Positions 1-10,788 of a stretch of 64,000 nucleotides of DNA are shown piece by piece. The translations under genes and the position numbers were made by a program. Position 1 is the stretch's first letter. Each line of letters begins with the position of its first letter. The DNA is from Plasmodium malariae (taxonomy: Eukaryota > Apicomplexa > Aconoidasida > Haemosporida > Plasmodiidae). Below the pieces are notes generated by a model, which was not told where the DNA came from, did no database searches, and worked only from the letters and a program-made list of their open reading frames with translations. The stretch is from positions 1,707,001 through 1,771,000 of the forward strand of contig NC_041782.1 in assembly GCF_900090045.1 (NCBI RefSeq). Reading direction: 5' to 3'.

Positions 1-1336
1 TTATGCACAGATTTGTTCTAATATTTTTGGACTTGTCTGATTGAAAGTGTTTTCCTTGCATACAGCCCTTTTAAGCGCACATCATCATATCCTTGCTCAA
101 GAACTTTGAAAAAAAAAAAAAAAAAAAGATTTAAAACACGATGTAAAAGATCAGTCCAGTTATTAATTCCCTTGATGTTTATTTCATATCCACCTTACGT
201 GAAAATATAAAAATATGAAATAATTTTTTTTTTTTTTTTTTCTTCTTTTTACTGCTTCTTCCTGTTCCGTACTATAAGAACAAAAAGAAAAGTAATGGCA
301 TGAATATATAACGTATCATTGGAGCATTACTCAAATGTACACATTTTATAGACTCAATAGTTAAAATGCGTTTTTCACTACGGTATCTCGGTATTTCATT
401 TCAAAACAATAACAATGATAACAATAATAGTAGTTATAGATTTACTTGAATGTACGTGTAAATGGACTCTTTATTGCCTACAAGAGAAAAAAAGGGGACA
501 AAATTGTTTGTACGTAATTATTAGCAGTAGGTAATGTTGAAACTTTTCGGCCTTTCATGTGAAGGAATATAATGGTATATTATGAACACGGGCATGTTCT
601 TTTCTATGTTTCTACTTTTCAAGTGCTTAGCAAAAGTTTTTGACATGTCGGAGTCAAATTTTTTGTGAGATGCACACCCTCCTCTGCAAAATGGAAGAAG
701 CAAATTAGAAAATACTGTAACGACACAGTATATGAAAATACGGATAATGGAAATATAGGAGAATTCTGGGGTAAAAATGTTCACATGTATAGGTGTAGAC
801 ATGTACACCCGTACGCATGTACATGTTCAGGTAAATTTGCATAAATTTTGTATAAAATGAGAAAAAAAATTTGTGAGTTCAATTCCTCGCCTCTTTTTTG
901 ATATATACGTAACACATTTTATGGAGGGCACCACAAAATTACTTGAACCAGTGTCGAAAACGACTTTAAATTTTTGGCTGGGGGTACCAACTTCTATATC
1001 CCCAATAAACTGACTATTATGAAAATTTATTAAATCCTCCTGAACATATAATAACGAATTGGGTATTTTATTTTCTATAATGTAGTGAAAATTTTGGACA
1101 TTTTGAATGAATCCTTTCATATTGTTTTTAAATCTGTTATTTAATTTTATTTCATTGAAAAACAATTTTTTCCCCTCCATATTTGGAATATTTAAATTTT
1201 TGTATTTCTCTTCATTTTTTAAAGAGTTTGACACGTTTAGCGATGCAACGAGGAGTACGGGAATAACTGCGATCCACGTTAAAAGGTATAAGCACAAATG
1301 TAGATGCAAGTACGTGTGCAAATGTGGTCCCGCCAT
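1..1336 (-). CDS. PMVI: Plasmepsin VI-like aspartic protease, 5' exons (partial)
   Basis: Pepsin-family (A1) aspartic protease read leftward; its 3' part lies outside the window. Inferred exons: 909-1336 (ATG at 1336), 590-683, a 19-nt exon at 253-271, and 33-103, with the next donor at 31-32. Phases agree (142 codons+2, +94, +19, +71 nt = 204 codons). Residues 1-50 hold a hydrophobic signal/anchor segment. The prosegment ends near [14 protein letters not shown], then comes the first catalytic motif DTGSSN. Exon 2 gives the conserved GGCASHKKF loop, the microexon encodes the flap YGTG, and exon 4 gives EQGYDDV. The second catalytic Asp is beyond the window. Many small exons fit the multi-intron plasmepsins VI, VII and VIII, in contrast to digestive plasmepsins I-IV. 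I choose VI from remembered gene order next to OST1. In P. berghei PM VI acts in mosquito stages. The donor of exon 2 is the least certain junction. Confidence 0.8.
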
Positions 1337-1424
1337 CTTTATTTTTTGCCTATCGCTAGGTAAATATAAATATATATGCGCGTTTATATATATGTATATA
1401 AATATATATATGTATATAAATATA

Positions 1425-1457
<33 letters not shown>

Positions 1458-1782
1458 GTGCGTATGTATAAGCTTGTGTTCATATGTATGTGCATAAACA
1501 CAAAGCATTCGAGCGGACGCTTTAACGTGGGTATTATGTGTGTGTTTCCTCTTTTGACATGAACTGTTCATAAAAACATAATTTCAGCTCCTGATGTGCG
1601 TCTTGTTATTATTAATAAAAAGGAAATATTGCCGAACAACAAAAAAATAAGATGAAAAAGTAATAAAAAATGAATAAATAAATAAATAAATTGATGCGCG
1701 AACAAATGAACCAACAACTCAATGAATAACCTCGTTTATGTAATTTTTACAACGGAGAAAATAATTTATCAGTAAAAAGGAA

Positions 1783-1822
<40 letters not shown>

Positions 1823-1870
1823 GCATAACAAGATAAAAAATACAAATTGTACTAAAGCTTTTTTTGATAG

Positions 1871-1901
<31 letters not shown>

Positions 1902-2139
1902 CAATGGAAAGAAAATGTATGTACACAAATATGCTAATGTATTTTGCGTATTTGTAGAAAAAAATATGCTTATATGTAAACACGAAACACCACTAATGCT
2001 AAATAAGTGTTTTAATACAAGGTTAAATTAAAGCAAAAATTGAGTAGAATAAAACGAAATGATGTGAAAACAAAATAATGCATAAAATAAAAAAAAAAAA
2101 AAAAAAAAATTATCAATAAAAGAATGCTTAAAAAGAATA
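1337..2139. other. Intergenic: plasmepsin upstream region
   Basis: This stretch lies upstream of the plasmepsin start and downstream of the next minus-strand gene. It holds a (TA)n tract at about 1375-1456, an (AAT)n tract at 1787-1815, long poly-A runs at 1871-1899 and 2090-2109, and an (AAAT)n run near 1671-1690. Frames here are simple repeats; no gene is supported. Confidence 0.6.
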
Positions 2140-3244
2140 TTAGGAAGTTTTCATCTTCAATTCCGGATAGTACTTCAACAAAAGAAGAAGTTTCTTTTCG
2201 GCTTGGGCAATCTCATTTAAATTAATATTCTGCAAAAAGAAAAGAGGGGAAATCAAAAAGATATTATTTGTACTCATGTATGGAGGTAGTAATTTTAAGA
2301 AAAGCGCAGTTTTTCTACGGCTAAAAGTTCGTAACAGTGCTCAAGTTACACAGGCGTGTGTTCATATATGCATATGCATATACATGTACGTATGTATGGA
2401 AATGTGTACATAAGTAGATATAGGAAAGGAAAACATGTAACAATAGGGCATAACTCTTTCTTTTCCTTTTTTTTTTTTTTTTTCCATTTTATTTTTTCAT
2501 TTTTTTCCATTTTATTTTTTCATTTTTTTCCATTTTATTTTTTCATTTTTTTCTATTTTATTTTTTCCTCTTTTCTCCCTTTTTTTCTGTATTTTTTCTT
2601 ATATTTCCCCATTTTTACCAGACTGTTTGACAACTGCGCCTCAAAATACTTCTTAATAACAGAGTGATAATTAAAGCACTTGTCGATGTAGTTTTGCAGC
2701 AGTTTTTTCCTTGTCGAGTTTTCAAAATTTCTGTAAAACTCTTTAGTGAAATAGATAAAATCGTATGTCCATTTCTCCTCTGCTTTTAGTAGCTCCTCTT
2801 TCAGTCTCATCTTTTCTTGTGGGGATAAATTATTCAAATTCTGAATTAAATTGTCTAAAGGGGGGGGGAGGGGAAAAAAAAAAAAAAAAAAGTCATAAGG
2901 GTACACGAATGCACGCACAAATACTCAAAAGTTTTTGTTAACACTACGCACTCATGCACATTTTCAAGCAATTTCATCAGATTTTGTCTTCCATTTATTT
3001 GCACTAGGGACGCATATATATGCATACCTGATATATACGATAAATTCTCGTATAACTCTTTACATTTGTCCTGGAAAATTTTGTATTCATTTTCCTCCTT
3101 CTGCATTAAATTTTCGTTCACAGTGTTAAAGCTGCATCCGATAAAGTAGAAAAAAAAAGGGGAAGATATATACATAAAATACACACAAACACACACACGC
3201 ACGAAGCAGAAATATTGTTCTGACTTGTTCATATTGTTTTCCAT
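2140..3244 (-). CDS. Hypothetical small helical protein, four exons
   Basis: Not recognised. Inferred exons in reading order: exon 1 starts ATG at 3244 and ends at 3195 or 3225; then 3028-3131, 2619-2854 and 2140-2229 (stop TAA at 2140-2142). Exons 2-4 total 430 nt and need a first exon of length 2 mod 3; both donors (GTGTGT at 3194, GTCAGA at 3224) satisfy this, giving about 159 or 149 residues. The product is charged and helical, e.g. SPQEKMRLKEELLKAEEKW and KKLLQNYIDKCFNYHSVIKK, ending with a leucine-rich helix (EKKLLLLLKYYPELK). There is no signal peptide or membrane segment. Introns are short except the last, 389 nt long, which carries a T-rich tandem repeat. It lies between plasmepsin and OST1 on the same strand. 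Coiled-coil or adaptor roles are possible but unsupported. Confidence 0.65.
2461..2600. repeat. T-rich tandem repeat in an intron
   Basis: Imperfect copies of a roughly 30-nt unit built from TTTTCCATTTTATTTTTTCA, lying inside the last intron of the small hypothetical gene. It inflates that intron to 389 nt. Confidence 0.8.
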
Positions 3245-3326
3245 TTTTGAATATTATGGACAGAATGGACAATATGAACAAAAAGAACCGAAATACGTAA
3301 AATGTGCAAAATGTTCATTAGGTTCA

Positions 3327-3456
3327 TTATATTCGCTTAGTTCAATATGCTCATTTTTTTAATTTTTTCCATTTTGTCCATTGTGCTCATTTTTTTAATT
3401 TTTTCCATTTTATCCATTATGCTCATTTTTTTAATTTTTTCCATTTTGCCCATTAT

Positions 3457-3465
<9 letters not shown>
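3327..3465. repeat. Tandem repeat downstream of OST1
   Basis: About three copies of a unit near 50 nt (core TTTTTTAATTTTTTCCATTT followed by TGTCCAT/TATCCAT and ATGCTCA), then a long poly-T run to 3488. It separates the start of the hypothetical gene from the OST1 stop codon. Confidence 0.75.
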
Positions 3466-3488
<23 letters not shown>

Positions 3489-3494
3489 GGCTAG

Positions 3495-5361
3495 CTACTT
3501 GAGGGACAGGTCTCTCAGGCAGTAGAAAATCAGAATGAAGATAAAGGAGATCAATATGATAAGAAGAGGTTTCAAAAAAATATTAAAAAACTTGAATTCG
3601 TAAATTACAAGAAAGTTTTGATAATAATTCTCTTCAAAAGTAGGAAAGAATTTTTTAATTTGCAGTTCAATTACATTTCTAAAAGTAAATATATCGAGCC
3701 ATGCCTTTTTTTTTCTTGTATGAATGCTGAAATTGTTATAATGATTACTTAGAGAAATGTCATTCGAGTAAGGGGGTAAAGTAATTCTGATGTTCAGTTC
3801 TTTAATATAAAAGGATTTAATAGATGGTGATATGTCAATTTTATATGCATAATAATTTTTTTTATTTTTAATTTTAAATAAATTTGAATAATGATAAAAC
3901 GAGTTGGAAAAATATGCTGACCAACCACCCAAAAGTGGGTATCTTGGTTTTATATAAAATTTAATAATACTCTTTTTTTTTTTTTGATCATAAAATTCTT
4001 TCCCTTTTATTAAATAAATTTTGCCTATATCGTCAAAATAATTATATTCATAAATATTATAATTCATATTTGCTTGCATTGAGTAAATAATACTAGTCTT
4101 GTTTTGTTTTATTTTCTCTTTGGATGTATATTTATGTTCATAATCACTAAGAACATACCTATCAAAATTATTTATTCGAGCAGAATTATTTTTTAATATA
4201 TAATCTTCCTTTTCATAAATAAAACCTAGTTGTGATATCATTATATCCTTTGTTACCTTTTCAAAATAGCCTAAATTATAATCTAAAACAAAATAAAATA
4301 ATACCTTATTACCTAGGGAAAAACTTTTTAAATTTTCTTTTTTTTTATGACTAACATATGTATTGTTATTTATCTTTTCAAATCCTTTGAGAAAATTTGA
4401 ATCGTCTATTTCAACAACTGAACAACCTTTACATAGATTTATTTTTATTTCTTCACTTTCTTCGACCTTATATGGCAGTAAAATTCGGGATGATAAATAA
4501 AACATAACGTTCTGTCTTTCTAATAAATTTATATCAACTGGAAAAGGGTAAAACGGTTGACCTAGCACATACCAGAATTCCACACTCACTTGCTCCTCTT
4601 TTTCTAATTGTTTACTTAATGTTATTTCGTATATTTGTATTTCAAAATCTTCTATATTGTAATCATAATTGAACTTGTCTATTTTTAACTTGTCTACATC
4701 CTCAGTATTCTTTACAATTGCGTAACTCAGTTTGTTGTCCTTTTCGTCTTTAACACGGAGGCACGTGGACTGCAACGTGGGAAGGTGCAAAAGTGAGAAA
4801 CGCGATTTGCCACGAAGATGAAAAACATATACCAGCATACACACGTACTTACATACATGCGTACTTACATACACGCGTACTTACATACACGCGTACTTAC
4901 ATACACACGTACTTACATACACACGTACTTACATACACACGTACATATATACACTCATGCATGTAAACACACCCTGCAACGTCGAACTTCACCCGTAGCA
5001 CAAAACAAAGAAACTGGAGGTATCATTAACAAAAAAAAAAAATATATATAAAAACCTGAAAAGCCTCATGGTAGGGTAACAAAAAGATAAACTTCTCTGT
5101 AGCATTTTCACCTATATTTTTCAAATTACCCTTAATAGTTGTTTCGACATAATTTTTTTTTAAGTTTATATTTTTGCTTATATGCTCATATACTAGTGTA
5201 TCGGCATTCTTCACAAATTTTTCTTTTATTTTGTTTTTATAAATGTTAAGAAATTCAATATCAATATTAACTAGGTTTTGAAATAAGTCCAAATCTAGTT
5301 TTCCTCTAACGCTAAGTACTAGAATCAGTTTTAGAAAGATCGTCCAATAAATAACTTTCAT
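3495..5361 (-). CDS. OST1: Oligosaccharyltransferase subunit OST1 (ribophorin I)
   Basis: Subunit of the ER-membrane oligosaccharyltransferase, which moves the lipid-linked glycan onto Asn of nascent proteins. Two exons: 5056-5361 (ATG at 5361, donor CAG|GTTTTT) and 3495-4769 (acceptor GTTGCAG), joined in phase 0 to about 526 residues, close to the usual length. Residues 1-20 form a signal peptide (MKVIYWTIFLKLILVLSV). The lumenal part contains LGQPFYPFPVDINLL and PRYPLLGGWSAYF, the most conserved ribophorin I signature (compare PRFPLFGGW). Residues about 499-520 form one C-terminal transmembrane helix, followed by a short basic tail, the type I layout expected. Plasmodium makes only very short N-glycans but keeps a reduced OST. 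The 286-nt intron contains a 16-nt minisatellite. The start is the only ATG just before the signal peptide. Confidence 0.9.
4843..4950. repeat. 16-nt minisatellite in the OST1 intron
   Basis: About six copies of ACACGCGTACTTACAT and close variants (ACACACGTACTTACAT), entirely within the OST1 intron. Confidence 0.9.
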
Positions 5362-5559
5362 CTTATGTCCTTGTTTTGGAATGCACAATCATGATTCACA
5401 AATTGCCTACACGCAAGCATGTATAAAAATAGATATACATATGTGTATATATACATATGTATATATATATATATATGTATACACCCATACGTACATGTAC
5501 ACGTACATATATACTTATGCCTACGTAGGGGAAGAAACGCAAAGCGTGGAATAAAAAAA

Positions 5560-6317
5560 ATGGAAGAAGATGAAGAAAAGAAAAACGGTAATTTCATGAA
5601 AACTCAAATTTGACGAAAACTAACAAAAATATGAACTTGTTCAGGTGATTTATGTGGCGACTGAGAAGATACTTTGAGGGGGAAGAAAAAAAAAAAAAAA
5701 AAACATAAAAAACACAAAATAAAATATATAGATTCAAAATACGGAATAAAAATTCTCCTTTAATCTTTCGAAATGTAGAGAAGCTACTTTTGCTATTTCT
5801 GTCGTTTTCCGTTTTCTCTTTCTTTTTCTTTTTCCTCCCTCTGATCATTAGTGTTTTCCCCGCCTTGTTTTTGCTTCCTCTTGGCCTCGTTTTATTTTTT
5901 TTGCATACCAGTCGTAGGCTCACTCATTTCCTTTTTCTCCTTATCCCTTTTCTGCTTATTTTACCTTTTTCTTGCTCTTATAATTTTATAATTTTACAAT
6001 TTTGCAATATTATAATTCTATTATCTAATTGTTTTAATTATATTTACTATTTTTACTGTTTTCATTATTTGCATGATTTTTTTATTTACTTATGATTTTC
6101 CTATTTAACGTTACAGGGACGAAAGGAAAGGCGTTTCTTCAACGTAGTACAATTGACCAAGCAGTTTGTGCAAGTATTACTACGCTATTAACAAAAAGGA
6201 TGTAAATGTGTTATACATTTACCAACATGCGAATACATGTGAAGTCTTTACCTCTTATCGCGTATGGAGATGCAACACACTTTTGAGCCTAAATAAGAAA
6301 AATTACTTAAAAAGGCG

Positions 6318-6357
<40 letters not shown>

Positions 6358-7550
6358 AACGTACCATAATTTTTTTTCCCAATATACCTATTATATTTAT
6401 ATTTCTTTATTTTTTTATTTTTATTAACGTGTTCATAATTTTTGTAAAAAAAGGATATTATTGGATCTATTATAAAAAAAAAAAAAAAGGAAAAGGAAAA
6501 ATAAAGAATAATTCACGTTTCGCTCTTTCTGAAATAATTGCATTTAACATTTCGAAAATGATAACTGTTGATTAAGGAGAGCATAAAAAGAACAACACGA
6601 TTAAAGGGTTTATTTTTATATATTACTTTTTTAGGAAAACGGATAATTATATATAGACCAAGTGAAAAATAAGAAGATATGAGTAAATACCCTCGTTGGT
6701 CTGACTAAACGTGAGAAAAAACTATCACAGATGAAATGGATACCCATATATTGTATATATATGTACATATGGGTGTTCGTATGCGGTTATTGCACGTGTG
6801 TACATATACGTGACAACACCTGCTATTATACTACATACATTTTTGTATTGTCATGCTAAACTATTACCTGACTGTTCATATTTTTTTTTTAACAGGCATT
6901 TGATTTTATTTTCCATTACCGCTCCCCACAGCGGGTATCATATATATATTTATTCATACTTTCATATTGGTATTTTTATTTTTCCAATTTTAATTCATAT
7001 TTATTTTTGATATTACAATCTACATTCATGTAAGCATGTCAGGTATTGTAACATAGTTGCTACTTCATAAAAAAAAATAAAAATAATAATAGTCAAATTA
7101 AAAGGTTTTAGCTGTGTTGTATATGCGCTTATACCTATGCATATATGTATGTAAGTATGTATTTATATTTTATCATTTATGTGTGTGTCTTTCACGCGTT
7201 TTATATAGAGGAGCATTCTTCTTATGCCATCGAACAGATAGGCAAAGTTTATCCCCTTAGAATGGTAATTTGTTCTCTTAACCTGTATTGAGTTTATTAT
7301 ATTTTTATTCTGATTCATTTTTTTTCTCTGTTTTCAATTTTACCTGAACAAAAGTTATTATGTGCTACACACCTCGTTAGAACAATTATGCAACATATGT
7401 TATATACTATAACTAAACATATTTTTCAAAAATTCTGAAAGTAATTTATATATATATATGCATATATGTATATAATTATAAATAGAACAGTTTTTCCCAT
7501 TTACTAATTTGCAATTTTCTGGGGCGTGTAAAACTTTGGCTCTTGCATAA
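5560..7550 (+). CDS. Candidate small multi-exon gene, structure unresolved
   Basis: Not recognised. It starts about 200 bp from the OST1 start, on the opposite strand. Exon 1 is 5560-5587 (MEEDEEKKN, donor G|GTAATT). Exon 2 starts at 6117 after TTAACGTTACAG and reads GTKGKAFLQRSTIDQAVCA. Two continuations keep phase. (A) Exon 2 ends at 6201 (AT|GTAAAT), joins 6896-6934 (HLILFSITAPHSG, acceptor TTTTTTAACAG), then 7209-7260 ending in TAG: 67 residues. (B) Exon 2 ends after GCA-A before GTATTA at about 6175, joins 7209-7265 in another frame (EEHSSYAIEQIGKVYPLRM, donor GTAATT), then 7491-7550 (FFPFTNLQFSGACKTLALA, stop): about 67 residues. Both may be isoforms, or one may be chance. These islands are visibly less AT-rich than the flanks. 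No domain seen. Confidence 0.4.
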
Positions 7551-7571
7551 ACCAACTTAAAGCGATAAGTA
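7504..7571 (-). other. Alternative minus-strand exon reading
   Basis: On the minus strand this segment follows a good acceptor (ATTTTACTGCTCCAG) and reads LIALSWFMQEPKFYTPQKIAN to a stop at 7504. I could not find an upstream exon with matching phase, and the same bases can be read as a plus-strand terminal exon at 7491-7550. At most one reading is probably real. Confidence 0.2.
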
Positions 7572-7635
7572 CTGGAGCAGTAAAATTGTAAAATTAAATC
7601 TGTTGTTTAAATGGTGTAATAAAAAAAAAAAAAAG

Positions 7636-7905
7636 GGGAATTCAAAAAAAAGGGGAATTCAAAAAAAAGGAATTCAAAAAAGGAGAATTCAAAAAAGGGG
7701 AATTCAAAAAAGGGGAATTCAAAAAAGGGGAATTCAAAAAAGGGGAATTCAAAAAAGGGGAATTCAAAAAAGGGGAATTCAAAAAAGGGGAATTCAAAAA
7801 AGGGGAATTCAAAAAAGGGGAATTCAAAAAAAGGAATTCAAAAAAGGGGAATTCAAAAAAGGGGAATTCAAAAAAGGGGAATTCAAAAAAAAGGAATTCA
7901 AAATT
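7636..7905. repeat. 15-nt minisatellite (AAAAGGGGAATTCAA)
   Basis: About seventeen copies of a purine-rich unit with an EcoRI-like GAATTC in each. A few copies carry AAAAAAAAGG in place of AAAAAGGGG. It reads as a Lys/Gly/Ile/Gln repeat in one frame and Asn-Ser-Pro-Phe-Leu on the other strand, without a plausible gene around it. Confidence 0.95.
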
Positions 7906-8611
7906 GGAAATTTGCTAATTTATCCTTTACATTTGGGAAAAGAAGGGACGAAAAAAAAAAAAAAAAAAAGGAAAAGAAAAGAAAAGAAAAAAAGGAAAAC
8001 AGATAAAATTTAAAATATTGCGTTGTTTTTATTCTTTTTTCTTCCATTCTTTTCACGTTTGTAATGTAGATTGAAGAAAAATATAAGCAATGAAAAAATA
8101 AGGTGCTAATAACGTACAAATATGATGATGAAACGTGAGAAAAAAAAAAAAAAAAAGAAGCTAAAGATTAAATGCGGTGTTCTATTTACAAACATATACA
8201 TTTGTATGTAATATACATATGAATGTAATATACCTAAGTTTTATTTTTTTTTTTTTCTTAGTAATTCTCCTAATATTTTACTTTCCATTTTGCCTTCAGA
8301 TCTTTAAAAACGAAAATAAGAAACCGAAAAAAAAAAAAAAAAAAGCGTCTTTCATTTCTTTTTACACGAGAAAAAATGTACGTCAAGATCTAACAATGTT
8401 ATATACATACATATTATATATATATTTATTTATTCATTTCCTTTTGTGCGTAACTGCTTTTCTTAACACAAATAAAAATAATTCTGCAAAACCTTCGTAT
8501 AACCAAAAACAAGGTAAAATTTTCAATGTATTAAATCTAAATTATATATACATATATATACATATAAATGCATAAAGGGTTACGTAATGATATATAAAGT
8601 ACAGTAATAAA

Positions 8612-8726
8612 ATAAATATATGTAGTATAAAATATATGTAGTATAAAATATATGTAGTATAAAATATATGTAGTATAAAATATATGTAGTACAAAATATA
8701 TGTAGTATAAAATATATGTAGTATAT
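8612..8726. repeat. 16-nt minisatellite (ATATATGTAGTATAAA)
   Basis: About seven near-perfect copies; one copy has GTACAAA in place of GTATAAA. Confidence 0.95.
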
Positions 8727-8855
8727 ATAAGTGCAATTATGACCATGCAAATTTAGTTAAGTAAAAAGTAGTTCAAACAGCACAACAAAGAAAAAAAAAA
8801 AAAAGTCATATATTATCCGAGTGAAAACTATTTCTCCTTTCATTTCATATATTAT

Positions 8856-9003
8856 TGATTTTTTGAATTTCTTGAATTTCTTGAATTTTTTGAATTTTTT
8901 GAATTTCTTGAATTTCTTGAATTTTTTGAATTTTTTGAATTTCTTGAATTTCTTGAATTTTTTGAATTTTTTACGTTTCTTAAATTTCTTAAATTTCTTA
9001 AAT
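8856..9003. repeat. 9-nt minisatellite (TTGAATTTC/TTGAATTTT)
   Basis: About sixteen 9-nt units alternating pairs of TTGAATTTC and TTGAATTTT, then TTAAATTTC variants. The pairing suggests an 18- or 36-nt higher-order unit. Reads Phe-Leu-Asn on one strand and Lys-Phe-Lys on the other. Confidence 0.95.
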
Positions 9004-9504
9004 TTCATACATTTTCAAATATTATTTTTTTCATACATTCCGATTTTGTTCATCTATTTCAGCCATATCCTCTTCCATTTTTTTTTTTTTTTTTCCCCTT
9101 ATTAAAAGAAGGCATATAAGCTATTCTTCACCTTCATTAAGTATGTTTATTCCAAAAGGAAACTGACAAATATGTAATGTTATTATTTGGCTTCTGAGGA
9201 ATTTATTTTATTTTATTTTATTTTTTTTATAAGTTGAAGGATCATCCATCATAAAAATAATATATTATCCGCATGTACGTGCAATATAAATAAGAAGGTA
9301 TATGTATTAATTTAAGAGAAGAATAGATTGATAGGAAGTAGTTAAATGTATGTATACATATATATATATATTATCGTACATGTATTATATTTACATGTGC
9401 ATCCCCTCTATACTATTTTTTATATATCCCATGCGCAATTTTCCTCTTAAGTAACGTCCCATCGCACCAAAAAAAAAAAAATAAAAATAAACAAAAAAAG
9501 CAGA

Positions 9505-9617
9505 TTAAACTGAATAAACAGCATAAACGGAATAAACAGCATAAACGGAATAAACGGAATAAACGGAATAAACGGAATAAACGGAATAAACGGAATAAAC
9601 GGAATAAACAGAATAAA
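9505..9617. repeat. 9-nt minisatellite (GGAATAAAC)
   Basis: About twelve units of CGGAATAAA with CAGCATAAA variants at the left end. It ends some 110 bp before the SPEC3-like start codon, so it probably lies in that gene's promoter or 5' UTR. Confidence 0.95.
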
Positions 9618-9730
9618 GCAAGCAAAAGAAATATACATTTATTAAATTGTTCAAAAATATAAAAAAAAAAAAAAAAAGTATACAAATTAACGTGTGCAAA
9701 ACAACACAGAATAAGTCAAGATCAGTTACA

Positions 9731-9976
9731 ATGTCGTCTAACATCATTGACAAGATTATGAATCTTGAGGTGCCCGAACAGGGAAATACCTCACTTAATA
9801 TAATTTTCGGAGTAATAAATATATTCTTTTTTGGAATAGGAATGATAATATTAGGAGTAATAAATAAAGACATCGATGATATAGTTATTGGCATTTTGCA
9901 ACTACTTATCCCCCTCATTGGATGGATATGGGCCGTTTTCTGGGGAATTTTGATAGTTATCAAAAACTCGAAGTGA
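9731..9976 (+). CDS. SPEC3/Stum-like small membrane protein
   Basis: An 81-residue, intron-less protein with two hydrophobic helices: about 22-44 (LNIIFGVINIFFFGIGMIIL) and 51-77 (VIGILQLLIPLIGWIWAVFW). The second helix carries GILQLL..GWIWAVFWGI, which matches what I remember of the SPEC3/Stum family (GLLQLLTAPFLVGWIWSIIWG), and the first resembles its LN.F.PG.GT segment with FG.GM in the glycine position. In animals Stum is needed for mechanosensory transduction and SPEC3 is ciliary; a role in Plasmodium is unknown and I infer none. The start ATGTCGTCT has A at -3 and precedes a short polar N-terminus. Upstream in-frame codons run into poly-A, so a longer form is unlikely. Confidence 0.75.
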   Translation: MSSNIIDKIMNLEVPEQGNTSLNIIFGVINIFFFGIGMIILGVINKDIDDIVIGILQLLIPLIGWIWAVFWGILIVIKNSK

Positions 9977-10757
9977 TACATCCATCAGCATGCTCGCTGT
10001 TGCTGTCCTGTTTGTGAGAGAGCGCAGGTATACAAGTGCAGGTGTTCTAATCACGTGCGTTCCTTTAAACTTTTAAATAGAATGTACAGCAGTATATACA
10101 TCAGACTATACAGCAGAATATACAGCAGAATAAAATTCTTGTTTTTTTTACATTTTCTTATTACAGTGAAACCATGTTTATGTTTTCCTAAGAAATTTTT
10201 TATCATCATATTTGACTTCATAACGTATGTATAAAGTATACATCAGACATACATAATATTTTTCAAAATTTTTCCCATTTTATTTGAGCTTTTTTTTTTT
10301 TTCCCTCCGCACCTTTTATCATTTTAATCTTTTAATATTTTTGCCATATTTTCTTTAATTTTCCCGTTTTTCATTGATCAAAGTGCGCGAAACGTGCACA
10401 TATATGCGTGTATATATGTATGCACGTTTGTAAGTTTGTGCAGTTGTGCGGTTGTATGTTTATGTATGTATTTATTTATATATATATTATTATTTTTTTT
10501 TTTTTATTTATATTATTATTTTTTATTTTATTTTTATTGTTTTTCTTGATTTTCTTTTTAATTTTTGTTCTCACAAGATAAAACCATAAAACAGTGTATG
10601 TTATATGATGATGATTCTTTTATATATATTTTTTCTTTCGGGAGAGGGGAGCAGATGAGAGGTCCTTTGCTTGAACGAAGATATAAAAATCTATGAATTT
10701 AACGCCAAGGAATACACAGTTGGTGCTGCATTTTAATTACAAGATTAAAAAAATAAA

Positions 10758-10788
<31 letters not shown>

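Larger units (their letters stand above)
7551..9730. other. Repeat-rich intergenic stretch with one signal-peptide-like exon
   Basis: Between the candidate gene and the SPEC3-like gene lie four minisatellites and poly-A/T tracts. One segment may be coding: 8396-8513 (+), ATG followed by a hydrophobic run (ILYIYLFIHFLLCVTAFL), then polar residues (NTNKNNSAKPSYNQKQ) and a donor G|GTAAAA. This looks like a first exon with a signal peptide. An acceptor (CTATTTCAG at 9062) opens a frame in matching phase to 9165, but that frame runs through a poly-T tract. I do not claim the full gene. A minus-strand frame at 7898-8047 (start MEEKRIKTTQYFKFYL) also crosses poly-T and is doubtful. Confidence 0.35.

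Noticed and set aside
827..1501. Extended plasmepsin N-terminus beyond the ATG at 1336
   Set aside because: The extra residues are translations of a (TA)n tract; the signal-anchor starts at the ATG at 1336.
5419..5923. Arg/Lys-rich minus-strand frame at 5594-5923 as a gene
   Set aside because: It begins at GTG, is interrupted just upstream by a stop, and its bases are mostly the purine strand of a pyrimidine-rich intron of the plus-strand candidate gene.
7636..7905. Possible CRISPR array
   Set aside because: Units are directly adjacent with no unique spacers, and the organism is a eukaryote; it is a minisatellite. The same holds for the other arrays.
10598..10620. TGATGATGATT resembling a C box of a C/D snoRNA
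   Set aside because: No matching D box or terminal stem at a suitable distance was found.
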